The notes under the pieces were generated by a model. That model saw only the letters and a list, made by a program, of their open reading frames with translations, was not told the DNA's origin and did not search any database. Below, piece after piece: positions 25,273 to 34,690 of a stretch of 64,000 bases of DNA. Position 1 is the first letter of the stretch. Each line of letters opens with the position of its first letter. Source of the stretch: Marinifilum sp. N1E240 (lineage in GTDB: Bacteria > Bacteroidota > Bacteroidia > Bacteroidales > Marinifilaceae); the NCBI RefSeq assembly GCF_009295825.1, contig NZ_WHKF01000001.1:833088-897087 (forward strand), written 5' to 3'. Made by a program: the position numbers and the translations under genes.

Positions 25273-25788
25273 ATGAAAAAACTAAAGCACATATTCCTTG
25301 CACTATTTTTATTTTTAGCCATCAATCTTTCTGTTGAAGCGCAAAAAGTATCTCCGCTAAATGGTTTTGATAATTTAGTTGGTGGCATTTGGTTGACAGA
25401 AGGAGAATGGTCAAACGGTCAGAAATTTAAACAGGAAGTTGATTTTTCCTGGGGGGTAAATCAAAAAATTGTAAAGGTAAAGACTTATGGAACCATTGAT
25501 CCTAAAGGTAAGGAATATGGCTTGAGGAATGAAGGGATTCGATCTTATAATACTCAAGATTCAGTGATTCAATTTTGGGAGTTTGATATTTTCGGAGGTA
25601 TTACTACGGGTATTTGTTATTTCAATAATAAAGATCTTTATTATGAGTATGACTACAATGGAGAAACCTTAATAGAGAGCTGGATTTATATGGATGAGGA
25701 TAATTATAAGTATCAGATAGGAAACATGAGAGATGGCGAGATGGATAAAGTTTACATGAAATCATCGTATCGAAGAATTAAAAAATAA
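25273..25788 (+). CDS. Exported lipocalin-like hypothetical protein
   Basis: A 171-residue protein with a signal peptide (KHIFLALFLFLAINLSVEAQ). The mature part reads as a small beta-barrel (LVGGIWLTEGEWSNGQKF, IQFWEFDIFGGITTGICYFN, DLYYEYDYNGETLIESW). That pattern resembles lipocalin-like domains that test or carry small molecules, but I cannot name a family. It ends with a basic tail. It is expected in the periplasm and lies between the MazG-like and PhzF genes with gaps below 10 bp, so the three are probably one operon. Confidence 0.7.
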   Translation: MKKLKHIFLALFLFLAINLSVEAQKVSPLNGFDNLVGGIWLTEGEWSNGQKFKQEVDFSWGVNQKIVKVKTYGTIDPKGKEYGLRNEGIRSYNTQDSVIQFWEFDIFGGITTGICYFNNKDLYYEYDYNGETLIESWIYMDEDNYKYQIGNMRDGEMDKVYMKSSYRRIKK

Positions 25789-25796
25789 CAGGAGCT

Positions 25797-26585
25797 ATGA
25801 ATTTAAAGAAGTATCATATTGATGCATTTACAGATATGTTGTTTGGTGGTAATCCAGCTTGTGTAATTCCATTAAATGAGTGGTTGCCCGATGAGGTTTT
25901 ATTTAATATTACGAGGGAAAATAATTTGGCGGAGACAGCCTTTTTTGTACCTGTAGAAAATGGATTTCGTATTCGTTGGTTTACGCCCGAAGTTGAAATG
26001 GATTTGTGTGGTCATGCTACATTGGCTACCGCTCATGTTATAAAAAATCATCAGAATTATAAAGAAGATATTATTCGTTTTGAATCGTCAAGTGGAGAGT
26101 TGAATGTTACTTGCAAGGAAGGTAAATATGAACTGGATTTTCCGTCGAGAGTGCCTGTGGAATCTGAATTGCCGGATATTATTTCTTCCAGCTTAAACAT
26201 TCTGCCAAAGGAGATATATAAATCACGAGACTATGTTTTGGTTTATGAGAATGAGGATGAAATTTTAGCTTTAAATCCAGATAAAAATAAACTAGAAGGT
26301 ATTGATTTGGGACATGGAGGAATTGTTTGCACATCAAGAGGGAAAAAGGTAGATTTTGTATCCCGATTTTTCACACCTGGAGCGAGTATTTTTGAGGATC
26401 CCGTAACAGGTTCTGCACATTGTAGTTTAATTCCATTTTGGAGTGAAAGATTGGATAAGAGGGAGATGTTAGCTCATCAGATATCTTCACGAATGGGAGT
26501 TTTGTATTGTGAAAACAGAGGTACACGTGTGAGAATTTCGGGGAATGCAATAACATATAGTTCAGGAGAGATATATTTGAAATAA
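25797..26585 (+). CDS. PhzF-family isomerase/epimerase-like protein
   Basis: A 262-residue two-lobed protein of the PhzF superfamily, related to diaminopimelate epimerase. Signature parts: HIDAFTDMLFGGNPACVIPL at the N-terminus; RENNLAETAFFV with the Glu used as general acid/base in PhzF; FTPEVEMDLCGHATLATAHV; and EDPVTGSAHCSLIPFW in the second lobe. Most family members outside phenazine producers have unknown substrates, and no phenazine genes are present here. It is 8 bp after the lipocalin-like gene, and the next gene starts 1 bp after its stop. Confidence 0.9.
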   Translation: MNLKKYHIDAFTDMLFGGNPACVIPLNEWLPDEVLFNITRENNLAETAFFVPVENGFRIRWFTPEVEMDLCGHATLATAHVIKNHQNYKEDIIRFESSSGELNVTCKEGKYELDFPSRVPVESELPDIISSSLNILPKEIYKSRDYVLVYENEDEILALNPDKNKLEGIDLGHGGIVCTSRGKKVDFVSRFFTPGASIFEDPVTGSAHCSLIPFWSERLDKREMLAHQISSRMGVLYCENRGTRVRISGNAITYSSGEIYLK

Positions 26586-26586
26586 T

Positions 26587-27153
26587 ATGGAATATATAGA
26601 GGAACAAGTATTCGAAAATCAGGATTTTTCAGGTTTGGAAATGGATAAAGCTGAGTACGATAATTGTAGGTTTAAAAATTGTTCATTTGCCAATGCAGAT
26701 TTATCGAATTTGATTTTTCTGGAATGCGAGTTTGAAAGCTGTGATTTAAGCAATGCAAAAGTGATTAATACTGCACTTCGGGATATTGAATTCAATGCTT
26801 GTAAAATGCTTGGAATCTCTTTTGCCGATTGTAACAATCTAATGCTTTCGTTTAATTTTACAAATTGTCTGTTGAATTTAAGTTCGTTTTACCAATTAAA
26901 ATTAAAAGCAATAAAGTTTAGAGACTGTAAATTATCTGAAGTTGATTTTACTGAAGCTGACCTTAGTCAATCTCTTTTTGAAAATTGTGATTTAAGCGGA
27001 GCAGCCTTTGAATATACCACTTTAGAAAAAGCAGATTTAAGTACTGCAATTAATTATTCGATTCACCCGGAATCCAATAAAATTAAAAAAGCAAAGTTCG
27101 CTGCACAAGGCTTGGCAGGATTGCTTCAACAGTATGATATTGTGATAAAATAA
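26587..27153 (+). CDS. Pentapeptide-repeat protein, Qnr-like fold
   Basis: A 188-residue protein built of A(D/N)Lxx-type five-residue repeats: YDNCRFKNCSFANADLSNL, CEFESCDLSNAKV, and after a break CKLSEVDFTEADLSQSLFENCDLSGAAF. This predicts a right-handed quadrilateral beta-helix in two blocks with a central interruption at about residues 85-105. It is the architecture of Qnr/MfpA-type DNA mimics that protect gyrase. Similarity of fold alone does not prove quinolone protection. No signal peptide is seen, so it is cytosolic. It starts 1 bp after phzF-like and is the last gene of the operon. Confidence 0.85.
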   Translation: MEYIEEQVFENQDFSGLEMDKAEYDNCRFKNCSFANADLSNLIFLECEFESCDLSNAKVINTALRDIEFNACKMLGISFADCNNLMLSFNFTNCLLNLSSFYQLKLKAIKFRDCKLSEVDFTEADLSQSLFENCDLSGAAFEYTTLEKADLSTAINYSIHPESNKIKKAKFAAQGLAGLLQQYDIVIK

Positions 27154-27178
27154 AAAATCCCGCCAAGTAGACGGGATC
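27151..27178 (-). terminator. Terminator for the AhpD-like gene
   Basis: A 6-bp G/C-rich stem (ATCCCG at 27157-27162 with CGGGAT at 27172-27177), with a U-run on the minus strand (plus A at 27152-27157). It lies 36 bp past the minus-strand stop and also separates the convergent pentapeptide gene. Confidence 0.7.
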
Positions 27179-27213
27179 AATGTTAAAAGCAAATTTGTAA
27201 TATTTGATGATAT

Positions 27214-27765
27214 TTATGCAGCTGATTCACTTAAAGATTTGGCTTTAGGAAAATCTACTGGAACTTGAGTTAAGTTGTGAGTGTAATTGGTAAATGAAAT
27301 TTCCATTACTACTGCCAAAAAATCAATTAAGGCTTTTTCATCGTATCCAGCAGCAAAAAACTCATCTAGTTTATTTTGACTTACTTTTCCTCTATTTTGA
27401 GCTACTTCGGCAGCGAGAGTGCTTAAAGTGTTAAGCTTGGCGTCGGCAATACTTCCTTCTCTTAACTGAATCGTTTCATCTTCGGTAAAACCATTCATTT
27501 TGGCAATTGCAGTGTGCGCAGCTAAACAATATTCACATCCGTTTACTTCTGATACGGCAAGTTTAATTGCTTCCATTTCCTTGCCCGAGAAACTGTCTTT
27601 ACCAGCTTTGCTTGAAAAGTTAAGATAGTTTTCTAAGGTATCACTCGAATATGCAATAGTAGCATACAAGTTAGGAACCATTCCCAATTGACTTTTTACC
27701 TTATCTAAAATCTGTTGTGCTTTAGCGTCTACTTGATCTCTTGTTGGTACTTTAATTGTTCTCAT
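27214..27765 (-). CDS. Carboxymuconolactone decarboxylase/AhpD-like peroxidase-related protein
   Basis: A 183-residue helical protein with the AhpD core CEYCLAAHTAIAKMNGF (residues about 76-92): two redox cysteines in CxxC and a following histidine. It matches the uncharacterised peroxidase-related/AhpD family that reduces peroxides with a thiol partner. The N-terminal region (QQILDKVKSQLGMVPNLYATIAYS) is also typical. It is cytoplasmic. It lies downstream of the AraC gene on the same strand but separated by 141 bp and a strong terminator, so it is probably independently transcribed. Confidence 0.88.
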   Translation of the reverse strand: MRTIKVPTRDQVDAKAQQILDKVKSQLGMVPNLYATIAYSSDTLENYLNFSSKAGKDSFSGKEMEAIKLAVSEVNGCEYCLAAHTAIAKMNGFTEDETIQLREGSIADAKLNTLSTLAAEVAQNRGKVSQNKLDEFFAAGYDEKALIDFLAVVMEISFTNYTHNLTQVPVDFPKAKSLSESAA

Positions 27766-27850
27766 CTCGTTATATTTTTTGTAATTATTAATATATGATC
27801 TTTTAACTTTTTGCGTTTTGATCTTTTGTTATTACAAAGATGGAGCAATA

Positions 27851-27882
27851 AAAGAGGGGGAAGAATGGCTATTCTTCCCCCT
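27851..27882 (-). terminator. Terminator after the AraC gene
   Basis: A perfect 12-bp stem (AGGGGGAAGAAT at 27855-27866 with ATTCTTCCCCCT at 27871-27882), a GGCT loop, and a short U-run on the minus strand. It begins 24 bp past the AraC stop. Confidence 0.8.
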
Positions 27883-27906
27883 GACTTGATGATTTTTCCT
27901 TTTGGA

Positions 27907-28743
27907 TTAAATAATGACTGTTTTTTTGAATTCAGTTGGACTTTTGCCCACTATTTTTCTGAAAAAACGACTAAAGTGAGCGGCATCTTCAAAGCCTATT
28001 TCAAAGGCAATTTCTTTTGCGCTTTTATCGGTATACAGGAATAATCGTTTCGCTTCTAAGCCTATTCGTTCCTGAATAACTTGCAAGGGCGTTTTATCGT
28101 TGTACTCGCCAAATAGGTTCGATATGGTTTTAGGAGATTTATTCAGTAATTCGGCATAATCAGCAACCTTGTGTTTATCGCGAAAGTGCATTTCAACCAA
28201 TACATTATACTGACGAATAAGATCGAGCTTGTCTTGATTAATTTCCGGATTTTTAAGGTTCTTTCTTACTAGTCTGGTACACTTTATAAGAAATCTCTTT
28301 AAAAGCACCTGAAGCATTTCTCCTTGAATTTGATCAGAGTTTTCAAATTCTTCGAGAATAACTTGAACCAACAAATCAAAACTTTCTTGTTCCTTTGAAT
28401 CCAGTGATACTATTGGCACCTCAGAAGAACCAAAAAACAAATAGCCATGGCATGAAACTTCATGATCGTGCTGTTGAATGCAATAAAACTCACGATTGAA
28501 AGAGAGTAAATTTAAACAATCCGTATTCTCAAGAATCTCGAATTGGTTAAGAGGAGTAAGAAATAGAATCTGATTCTGAAGAATATGGTATTGAATACCA
28601 TCAACAATAATGGTTGAGTTTCCTTTTCTCTGCCATAATATCCGGTACAACGGCTCCTTGTTCACAAGTTTGATACTTGGAGTAGAGAATGAGCAAAACG
28701 AGAAATAGGAGGCATTCCTTTTATTTTCAAAAACGTGATTCAT
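27907..28743 (-). CDS. AraC-family transcriptional regulator
   Basis: A 278-residue regulator. The N-terminal part is a cupin-like effector domain (about 20-130, with GNSTIIVDGIQYHILQNQILFL). The C-terminal double helix-turn-helix starts near residue 180: VADYAELLNKSPKTISNLFGEY, then the conserved second helix pair SAKEIAFEIGFEDAAHFSRFFRK and GKSPTEFK. It probably binds a small molecule and controls nearby genes. It starts 19 bp after the SRPBCC gene on the same strand, so these two form an operon. Confidence 0.9.
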   Translation of the reverse strand: MNHVFENKRNASYFSFCSFSTPSIKLVNKEPLYRILWQRKGNSTIIVDGIQYHILQNQILFLTPLNQFEILENTDCLNLLSFNREFYCIQQHDHEVSCHGYLFFGSSEVPIVSLDSKEQESFDLLVQVILEEFENSDQIQGEMLQVLLKRFLIKCTRLVRKNLKNPEINQDKLDLIRQYNVLVEMHFRDKHKVADYAELLNKSPKTISNLFGEYNDKTPLQVIQERIGLEAKRLFLYTDKSAKEIAFEIGFEDAAHFSRFFRKIVGKSPTEFKKTVII

Positions 28744-28762
28744 TAATTAATAAGATTGGTGA

Positions 28763-29272
28763 TTACATGTTGACATATTCGAATCCATCATTAGGGTGTA
28801 GTGGATCTTCTGTTCTATCATGTAAAAGCACATGATATTCCAGGTAAGATTTAAGATTGGTCATCCAAAATGTCCATCCATTGCTGCAACCAACATAGTT
28901 GTTCATTTTACTGTCTTCATCCAATTTAATGTCGCTTTGAGTTAATTTTACCAGAGTCATTCCTTTTTGGCGACTTAATTCTATTTTCACGGTGTTATCG
29001 GCAAATTGAAATACTATTTTATCTTTTCCGTTTGCTTCAATAATCTTTCCTTTTTGCTCATCGTCCCAATTGTGCCACTTCCATATATAGGTATCACCAG
29101 TCTGAGTAAATTCTTTTGACGCTCTTTTAGCTCCATTTTCACTTCTGAATGTTACTTTTTTAAGAAACCATCTTTCCAATTTATGCCTGGTAGCCCAACA
29201 CTTGTAGACTTTTTCGATAGGCACATTAATGTGAATTTTACGAACAAAATGACTCCAATCTCTATTTTCCAT
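28763..29272 (-). CDS. SRPBCC/AHSA1-domain protein
   Basis: A 169-residue START-like fold protein. It begins with the usual strand IHINVPIEKVYKCWATRHKLERWFLKK, continues through strand segments (GDTYIWKWHNWDDEQKGKI), and ends with a long helix region (CSNGWTFWMTNLKSYLEYH). Such domains bind hydrophobic ligands or, in AHSA1 homologues, interact with Hsp90; bacterial members are mostly uncharacterised. It is the first gene of a two-gene unit with the AraC regulator, so it may be controlled by, or supply the ligand for, that regulator. Confidence 0.85.
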   Translation of the reverse strand: MENRDWSHFVRKIHINVPIEKVYKCWATRHKLERWFLKKVTFRSENGAKRASKEFTQTGDTYIWKWHNWDDEQKGKIIEANGKDKIVFQFADNTVKIELSRQKGMTLVKLTQSDIKLDEDSKMNNYVGCSNGWTFWMTNLKSYLEYHVLLHDRTEDPLHPNDGFEYVNM

Positions 29273-29310
29273 TTTACTGATTTGTGATTTTTTACCAGAT
29301 AATAAAATAC

Positions 29311-29342
29311 AAAAAAAGGGACAGAAAACCGTCCCTTTTTTT
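29311..29342. terminator. Terminator after the AGCS symporter gene
   Basis: A 12-bp stem (A7GGGAC at 29311-29322 with GTCCCT7 at 29331-29342) with U-runs on both strands. It lies 14 bp past the minus-strand symporter stop. Confidence 0.85.
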
Positions 29343-29356
29343 GTGATCGAAATTAT

Positions 29357-31027
29357 TTAGACCTCTTCGGGATGTTCTTTTTTGAACTTATCCCAATAGG
29401 TGTTTAGAGTTGATTTCATATCCTTATGCAACATTAATATACCTGCCAAGTTGGGCAGAGCCATTAAAACAATTGTGATACCTGAAATGGTCCAGATAAT
29501 GGTAGTATCGGCAAAAGAGGCAATAAAAAATCCGGCACAATAGATAATTCTGTATGGTAAAACTCCTTTAGCTCCAAATAAATAAGTTACAGAACGACCA
29601 CCATAATACGCCCAAGCTATGGCTGTAGAGAATGCAAATAACAGTAATCCAATTGACACAATCCAACGTCCCCAATCACCAAGTAAACTTCTGGAGAATG
29701 CTTCTGCAGTTAGTGGTGCTGAGTGAACAAGTGAATTACCTTTAAAGTACACTCCATTTTCAGATATAGATTTTCCATCCTGTATTTTAATACTTCCTGT
29801 ATACAAATCATCATTGGTAGTGTATACCATAACTTTTTCAGCTATGGATCGAGCATTGATAATGCTGATTTGATTTTTGATAACACCTTGCTCAACATTT
29901 AACTCACCTGAAAATACAGGAAGTTCAGCTTGATTGCCTAAAAACTGAATCAGCTTGGTTCTATCCTCTTCTTTTGTATCATCATATTGGTCAGCCATTA
30001 TAATCATATCAGTTGACTGGAAACGATTCGGTAATTTTTCAGTCCATACTCCTGAAGAAAGAATTACCAAACCTGTTAATGTACAAATGATAATTGTATC
30101 AATAAATGGCTCTAAAATAGCAACCATACCTTCAGATACAGGCTCTTCCGTTCTGGCAGCAGCATGAGCAATTGGAGCCGAACCCTGACCAGCCTCATTA
30201 CTGAACAATCCACGATTTACACCTTTAGTTAATGCATAAGAAAAACCAGCACCTAAAAATCCACCAACAGCTGCAGTTCCTGAGAATACATTGGTAAATA
30301 TTGAAACAAACGAAGGAATAATATTTTCGTAATTATAGAATATCACGGCAAGTGCACCAACAAAATAAATAATTGCCATACTAGGAACTAACTTTTCGGT
30401 TACCTTGGCAATTCTCTTAATACCTCCCAAAATTACGAATGCTAAAAGAACGGTTAGGATTCCTCCTACAATCATTTTATCGAAGCCAAAAGTAGAATAT
30501 AGAGAGTTGGTTATAGAGTTAATCTGAGGTAAACTACCTGTTCCAAATGAAGAAAAAATAGTCATGGCTGCAAAGAAACCAGCTAGCCATTTCATATTCA
30601 GCTTATTTTTCATGTAGTACATCGGTCCACCAGAGATAAAACCCTTTTCGTCGGTTTCACGATATTTGTGCGAAAGTGTAACCTCAACAAATTTGGTAGT
30701 CATACCCAGAAATGCGGTTACCAACATCCAAAATAAGGCTGCCGGTCCTCCCAGGTAAATGGCAAGAGCTACACCTGCAATATTTCCAGTACCAACGGTT
30801 CCTGATAAAGCTGTGGTAAGAGCTTGAAAATGGGAAGCATCTCCTTTTTCACCAGGTTTGTCGTATTTGCCACTAACTACTTTAATGGCATGTTTAAAAA
30901 AACGGAATTGTGGGAATTTTAGATAAATAGTAAAGAATAAACCGGTTCCAATAAGAATAAATGGAAACCACTGGCTTCCTCCTAAATATCCTTCAATTAG
31001 GGTTAAAAAGTCATTAATGCTATGCAT
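29357..31027 (-). CDS. Sodium:amino acid (alanine/glycine) symporter, AGCS family
   Basis: A 556-residue inner-membrane transporter with about 11 hydrophobic segments. Family motifs: [20 protein letters not shown] near residue 18, [23 protein letters not shown] near 70 (sodium and substrate site), [11 protein letters not shown] and [19 protein letters not shown] near 275. Between about residues 340 and 430 it carries an extra hydrophilic stretch, which makes it longer than the roughly 450-residue E. coli or archaeal members. Family members import alanine or glycine with Na+. It is monocistronic. Confidence 0.93.
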   Translation of the reverse strand: MHSINDFLTLIEGYLGGSQWFPFILIGTGLFFTIYLKFPQFRFFKHAIKVVSGKYDKPGEKGDASHFQALTTALSGTVGTGNIAGVALAIYLGGPAALFWMLVTAFLGMTTKFVEVTLSHKYRETDEKGFISGGPMYYMKNKLNMKWLAGFFAAMTIFSSFGTGSLPQINSITNSLYSTFGFDKMIVGGILTVLLAFVILGGIKRIAKVTEKLVPSMAIIYFVGALAVIFYNYENIIPSFVSIFTNVFSGTAAVGGFLGAGFSYALTKGVNRGLFSNEAGQGSAPIAHAAARTEEPVSEGMVAILEPFIDTIIICTLTGLVILSSGVWTEKLPNRFQSTDMIIMADQYDDTKEEDRTKLIQFLGNQAELPVFSGELNVEQGVIKNQISIINARSIAEKVMVYTTNDDLYTGSIKIQDGKSISENGVYFKGNSLVHSAPLTAEAFSRSLLGDWGRWIVSIGLLLFAFSTAIAWAYYGGRSVTYLFGAKGVLPYRIIYCAGFFIASFADTTIIWTISGITIVLMALPNLAGILMLHKDMKSTLNTYWDKFKKEHPEEV

Positions 31028-31353
31028 AAATTAAGGGTTAATGGTATTGAGTTATCGAATTTTTTATTGAAAGTCATCTAAGATAAGGGAATATTTTTAA
31101 AATGGGCAGAGCCAAACTAAATCAATAATTTCCATAATAAAGAAGAATTTGAAATGTTCTTTTCTAATCAATTTAACATTCATGTAATATTAAAATAAAT
31201 CTGTTGATCTGCTTGTATAGCCATTTTGTCGAAAAAAAGGGTTTCCTCACAAGTAATTTTTCTACATTCAATATTGATTTTTTTTTGAAAGATCTTTAGA
31301 ATAAAAAACTAACCATCCCTTTTGGATGATATCTATACCAAAACAACAAAAAA
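31028..31353. other. Intergenic gap between divergent genes
   Basis: This 326-bp A/T-rich stretch separates the AGCS symporter (minus) from an S9 peptidase (plus), so promoters for both must lie here. I see no ORF, structured RNA or good TTTG/TAnnTTTG pair; only T-rich tracts near 31278-31290 are notable. Confidence 0.5.
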
Positions 31354-33783
31354 ATGAAAAAGTTAATTTATGTGCTGCTATTTTTTATAGCTGCAAATGT
31401 CAATGCTCAAAATAACATTGACTTTCAAAAGCCTCCAAAACAAATTTTGGATTTGGCTGATGTTGAACGAGCTCCTTCCGTATTGATGGATGAGAGCAAA
31501 GAGAACATGGTATTGTTGTATCGTGATGCGTACAAAACAATTGCCGAATTGTCGCAGGAAGAAATGCGTTTAGGGGGACTTCGCATTGATCCAAAGACTA
31601 ATATTGGCAGCCGTGTTAGCTATTACAATAATGTTAAAGTAAGACGATTGGGTGCTAAATCGGATGATGCAATTCAATTCAAAGGATTACCAACAAATCC
31701 ACGATTTTCTAATTTTGTATGGTCTCCTGATCAATCAAAGTTGGCAATGACGAATACAACAGCTAAAGGTGTTGAAGTTTGGGTTTTGGACCTAAAAACG
31801 GCCAATGCAAACAAAATTGCTGAAGGAAAAGTTAATGCAAACCTGAGAGATGTTATCAATTGGTTTAAAGATGGAGAATCGGTATTGGTGAAATTTGTTG
31901 CTGAAGCAAGAAAAGAATTAATTAATGCGAAAAGTTCTATTCCATCAGGACCAACGATTTCCGAAAATGCTGGTAAAAAGGCTCAAAACAGAACTTATCA
32001 GGATTTGTTGAAAAATAAAACAGATGAATTCAACTTCGAACAATTGGCAATGTCTGAATTGTTTAAAGTTAAATTGGACGGATCATCAGAAAAATGGTTA
32101 TCAGCTGCGATGTACAAAAGTGTTACTTTCTCTCCTGATGGTAACTATGTAATGATAAGTGTTGTTGAGAAACCATTTTCTTACTTAGTACCTTACTATC
32201 GTTTTCCTTCCAAAACTACTATCTATACAAAGGATGCAAAAAAGGTTGAGGATGTATTAACAGTACCTTTGATTGAAGATTTACCACAAGGATTTATGGC
32301 TGTACGTAAAGGTCGTCGATCGGTTCAGTGGAGATCAGATGCAGCTGCTTCTATCATTTATGTTGAAGCTTTAGATGGAGGAAATCCTGAAACGAAAGTT
32401 GATTTCCGTGATGAAGTTTTCCAGTTAGAAGCTCCTTTTAATGGCAATGGAAAAAGTATTTTGAAAACAATCAATCGTTTTTACGATATTGAGTGGGGAA
32501 CAGAAAAAATGGCTATTGCTCATGATTACTGGTGGAATAGTCGTAATACTAAATCTTATATTTTTAACCCATCGGATGCTTCAGTAGCTCCAATCAAGAT
32601 TTACGATCGTAACTATCAGGATAGATATAATGATCCAGGAAGTTTTGTAAGCAAGAGAAACAAGTATGGAAAATCAGTTCTTGCTCTTGATGGTGATAAT
32701 GCATATTTGTTAGGTGCTGGTTACTCAAAAGAAGGTCAATTTCCATTCCTGGATAAATTTAATTTGAAGAGTAAGGAAACTAAGCGTCTATACCAGTCGA
32801 AGTATACTGATAAATTAGAAAGTCTAAGAGATTTTGATGCGGATAAAAAAGAATTGCTGGTTCGAATTGAGTCAAACAATGAGTATCCTAACTATTTCTT
32901 CAGAAAACTTAAAAATAAGAAGTTAGAGCAAATTACTGCTTTTGAAAATCCTTTTAAGAGTATCGAAGGAATTCATAAAGAAGTGATTAATTACAAAAGA
33001 GAAGATGGCGTTGAACTTTCAGGAACTTTATATCTTCCAGTAGGATACGATATGGAGAAAAAAGAGAGAGTTCCAATGATTCTTTGGGCTTATCCAACCG
33101 AATATAAGGATAAGGCTAGTGCAGGTCAAACGACTTCAAATCCAAATGAGTTTACCTATTTGTATTGGGCTTCTCCTGTATTTTGGGTAACTCGTGGTTA
33201 TGCGGTTTTAGATGATGCTTCTTTCCCAATTGTTGGAGAGGGTGATGAAGAACCAAATGACTCATTCCGCACTCAGTTAGTTGCAAATGCAAAAGCAGCT
33301 ATCGATGCGGTTGACGATTTGGGATATATCGATAGAGAAAGAGTTGCTTGTGGAGGACACAGTTATGGTGCATTTATGGTAGCTAATTTGTTGACTCATT
33401 CGGATTTATTTGCGGCAGGTATTGCGCGAAGTGGAGCTTACAACAGAACTCTTACTCCGTTTGGTTTCCAAAGCGAGGAAAGAAACTATTGGGAAGCACC
33501 AAAGGTATATTATAACATGTCTCCTTTTATGCACGCTGAAAAAATGAAGCATGCACTTCTATTGGTTCATGGTGAGGCTGATAACAATTCAGGAACTTAT
33601 CCAATGCAAAGTGAGCGTTATTTTAATGCATTAAAAGGTTTAGGAGCGACAGTTCGTTTGGTAATGTTGCCAAAGGAAAGTCATTCGTACCGATCAAAAG
33701 AAAATATCATGCACATGTTGTGGGAGCAAGATCAATGGCTTGAAACTCATGTAAAGAATAAAAAACAAGTAGCAGATAAGTAA
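31354..33783 (+). CDS. Secreted S9-family prolyl oligopeptidase-like peptidase
   Basis: An 809-residue exported serine peptidase. It has a signal peptide (KKLIYVLLFFIAANVNAQ), then a seven-bladed beta-propeller-like region (about 60-550, for example SNFVWSPDQSKLAMTN and SVTFSPDGNYVMISV), then an alpha/beta-hydrolase domain. Catalytic residues are visible: Ser in GGHSYGAFM (near 670), Asp in HGEADNNS (near 743) and His in KESHSYRSK (near 777). The C-terminal features resemble the glutamyl endopeptidase-like S9D branch. It probably degrades peptides in the periplasm. It is monocistronic. Confidence 0.92.
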   Translation: MKKLIYVLLFFIAANVNAQNNIDFQKPPKQILDLADVERAPSVLMDESKENMVLLYRDAYKTIAELSQEEMRLGGLRIDPKTNIGSRVSYYNNVKVRRLGAKSDDAIQFKGLPTNPRFSNFVWSPDQSKLAMTNTTAKGVEVWVLDLKTANANKIAEGKVNANLRDVINWFKDGESVLVKFVAEARKELINAKSSIPSGPTISENAGKKAQNRTYQDLLKNKTDEFNFEQLAMSELFKVKLDGSSEKWLSAAMYKSVTFSPDGNYVMISVVEKPFSYLVPYYRFPSKTTIYTKDAKKVEDVLTVPLIEDLPQGFMAVRKGRRSVQWRSDAAASIIYVEALDGGNPETKVDFRDEVFQLEAPFNGNGKSILKTINRFYDIEWGTEKMAIAHDYWWNSRNTKSYIFNPSDASVAPIKIYDRNYQDRYNDPGSFVSKRNKYGKSVLALDGDNAYLLGAGYSKEGQFPFLDKFNLKSKETKRLYQSKYTDKLESLRDFDADKKELLVRIESNNEYPNYFFRKLKNKKLEQITAFENPFKSIEGIHKEVINYKREDGVELSGTLYLPVGYDMEKKERVPMILWAYPTEYKDKASAGQTTSNPNEFTYLYWASPVFWVTRGYAVLDDASFPIVGEGDEEPNDSFRTQLVANAKAAIDAVDDLGYIDRERVACGGHSYGAFMVANLLTHSDLFAAGIARSGAYNRTLTPFGFQSEERNYWEAPKVYYNMSPFMHAEKMKHALLLVHGEADNNSGTYPMQSERYFNALKGLGATVRLVMLPKESHSYRSKENIMHMLWEQDQWLETHVKNKKQVADK

Positions 33784-33808
33784 TATTTGCCTTATTAAAA
33801 GAATAAAG

Positions 33809-33835
33809 AGCCTGCACGAAAGTGTGGGCTTTTTG
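33809..33835 (+). terminator. Terminator after the S9 peptidase gene
   Basis: A 9-bp stem with two G-U pairs (33809-33817 with 33822-33830), a GAAA tetraloop, and a U-run from 33831. Confidence 0.85.
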
Positions 33836-33976
33836 TTTATCTATTTATTTGTAATAATGATAAATAAAGAATGTGTTTATTATTGAATCATTATAATTAT
33901 TATATTTAGTATGAAATTCTAAAGGGAGAGGTTGCTGAAAATCTTAAGAGTAAGCATTAATGTTAATATTTAACAC

Positions 33977-34570
33977 ATGAGAAAAATATTAGTTTTTATT
34001 GTTATAGTTTGTATAGCAAATGTATCATTTGGGCAAGAAAAGAATAGGGTAAAGGAAATCGGTCTTGCTTTTAATAATTTAGACGAATTTGGTTTTGTTT
34101 ATAAAATAGGGCACGAGAAATCGATGTGGAGGTTTAATGTTATAGCATTAAATAATTCTAAAAGTGAAACCGAGAATTTGAATGTTTTAGATAAGGAATA
34201 TAAAAGTTTAGGTTTTAGTTTTAGTGCAGGAAAAGAATATTATAGTGAATTAACTGCTAACTTTAAATTTAAATATGGTTGGGATTTATTTTATGGATAT
34301 TATAAGAATAAGGAAAAAGAACTCTCTTCTAATATGTATGATTCAATGGATAAATTAGAAAATAAATCTAAAAATTATGGAGTAAATCTTGTTTTAGGTA
34401 TTAATTATCCAATAAATGATCATATTGTATTAGGAGCAGAGGTTACGCCGGGAATAAGTTGGTATGAAAAGGAATATGAACTTAATGGTAATAAAACATC
34501 GGGAAGAGATGGCTATAATTTTGGATTAACTAATTCTGATGCTAAAATTACACTATCCTATAGATTTTAA
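33977..34570 (+). CDS. Outer-membrane beta-barrel hypothetical protein
   Basis: A 197-residue exported protein with a signal peptide (RKILVFIVIVCIANVSFGQ). Alternating strand patterns run throughout (VKEIGLAFNNLDEFGFVYKIG, KSLGFSFSAGKEYYSELTANFKFKYGWDLFYGY) and it ends in a C-terminal strand DAKITLSYRF with terminal Phe, a classic barrel insertion signal. About eight strands are expected, as in OmpA/OmpX-type barrels. No family name is recognised. It is a single gene followed by a terminator that overlaps the mutS2 promoter. Confidence 0.75.
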   Translation: MRKILVFIVIVCIANVSFGQEKNRVKEIGLAFNNLDEFGFVYKIGHEKSMWRFNVIALNNSKSETENLNVLDKEYKSLGFSFSAGKEYYSELTANFKFKYGWDLFYGYYKNKEKELSSNMYDSMDKLENKSKNYGVNLVLGINYPINDHIVLGAEVTPGISWYEKEYELNGNKTSGRDGYNFGLTNSDAKITLSYRF

Positions 34571-34596
34571 AAAATAGTATCAGCAGTTGAAGATAA

Positions 34597-34632
34597 AAAG
34601 GAATAGTTCACAAGAGCTATTCCTTTCTTTTT
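34597..34632 (+). terminator. Terminator overlapping the mutS2 promoter
   Basis: A 13-bp stem including one G-U pair (AAAGGAATAGTTC at 34597-34609 with GAGCTATTCCTTT at 34614-34626), an ACAA loop and a T-rich tail. The tail contains the TTTG of the mutS2 promoter. Confidence 0.8.
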
Positions 34633-34659
34633 GCCTATCCATCAGTTTTGTTAATTTTG
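34630..34659 (+). promoter_or_regulatory. Bacteroidota-type promoter of mutS2
   Basis: TTTG at 34630-34633, 18 bp, then TAATTTTG at 34652-34659, a full match to TTTG and TAnnTTTG. The GTG start at 34691 follows 31 nt later. Confidence 0.65.
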
Positions 34660-34690
34660 CAAAGAATAAATTAAGACAGAAAGTTAGCAC

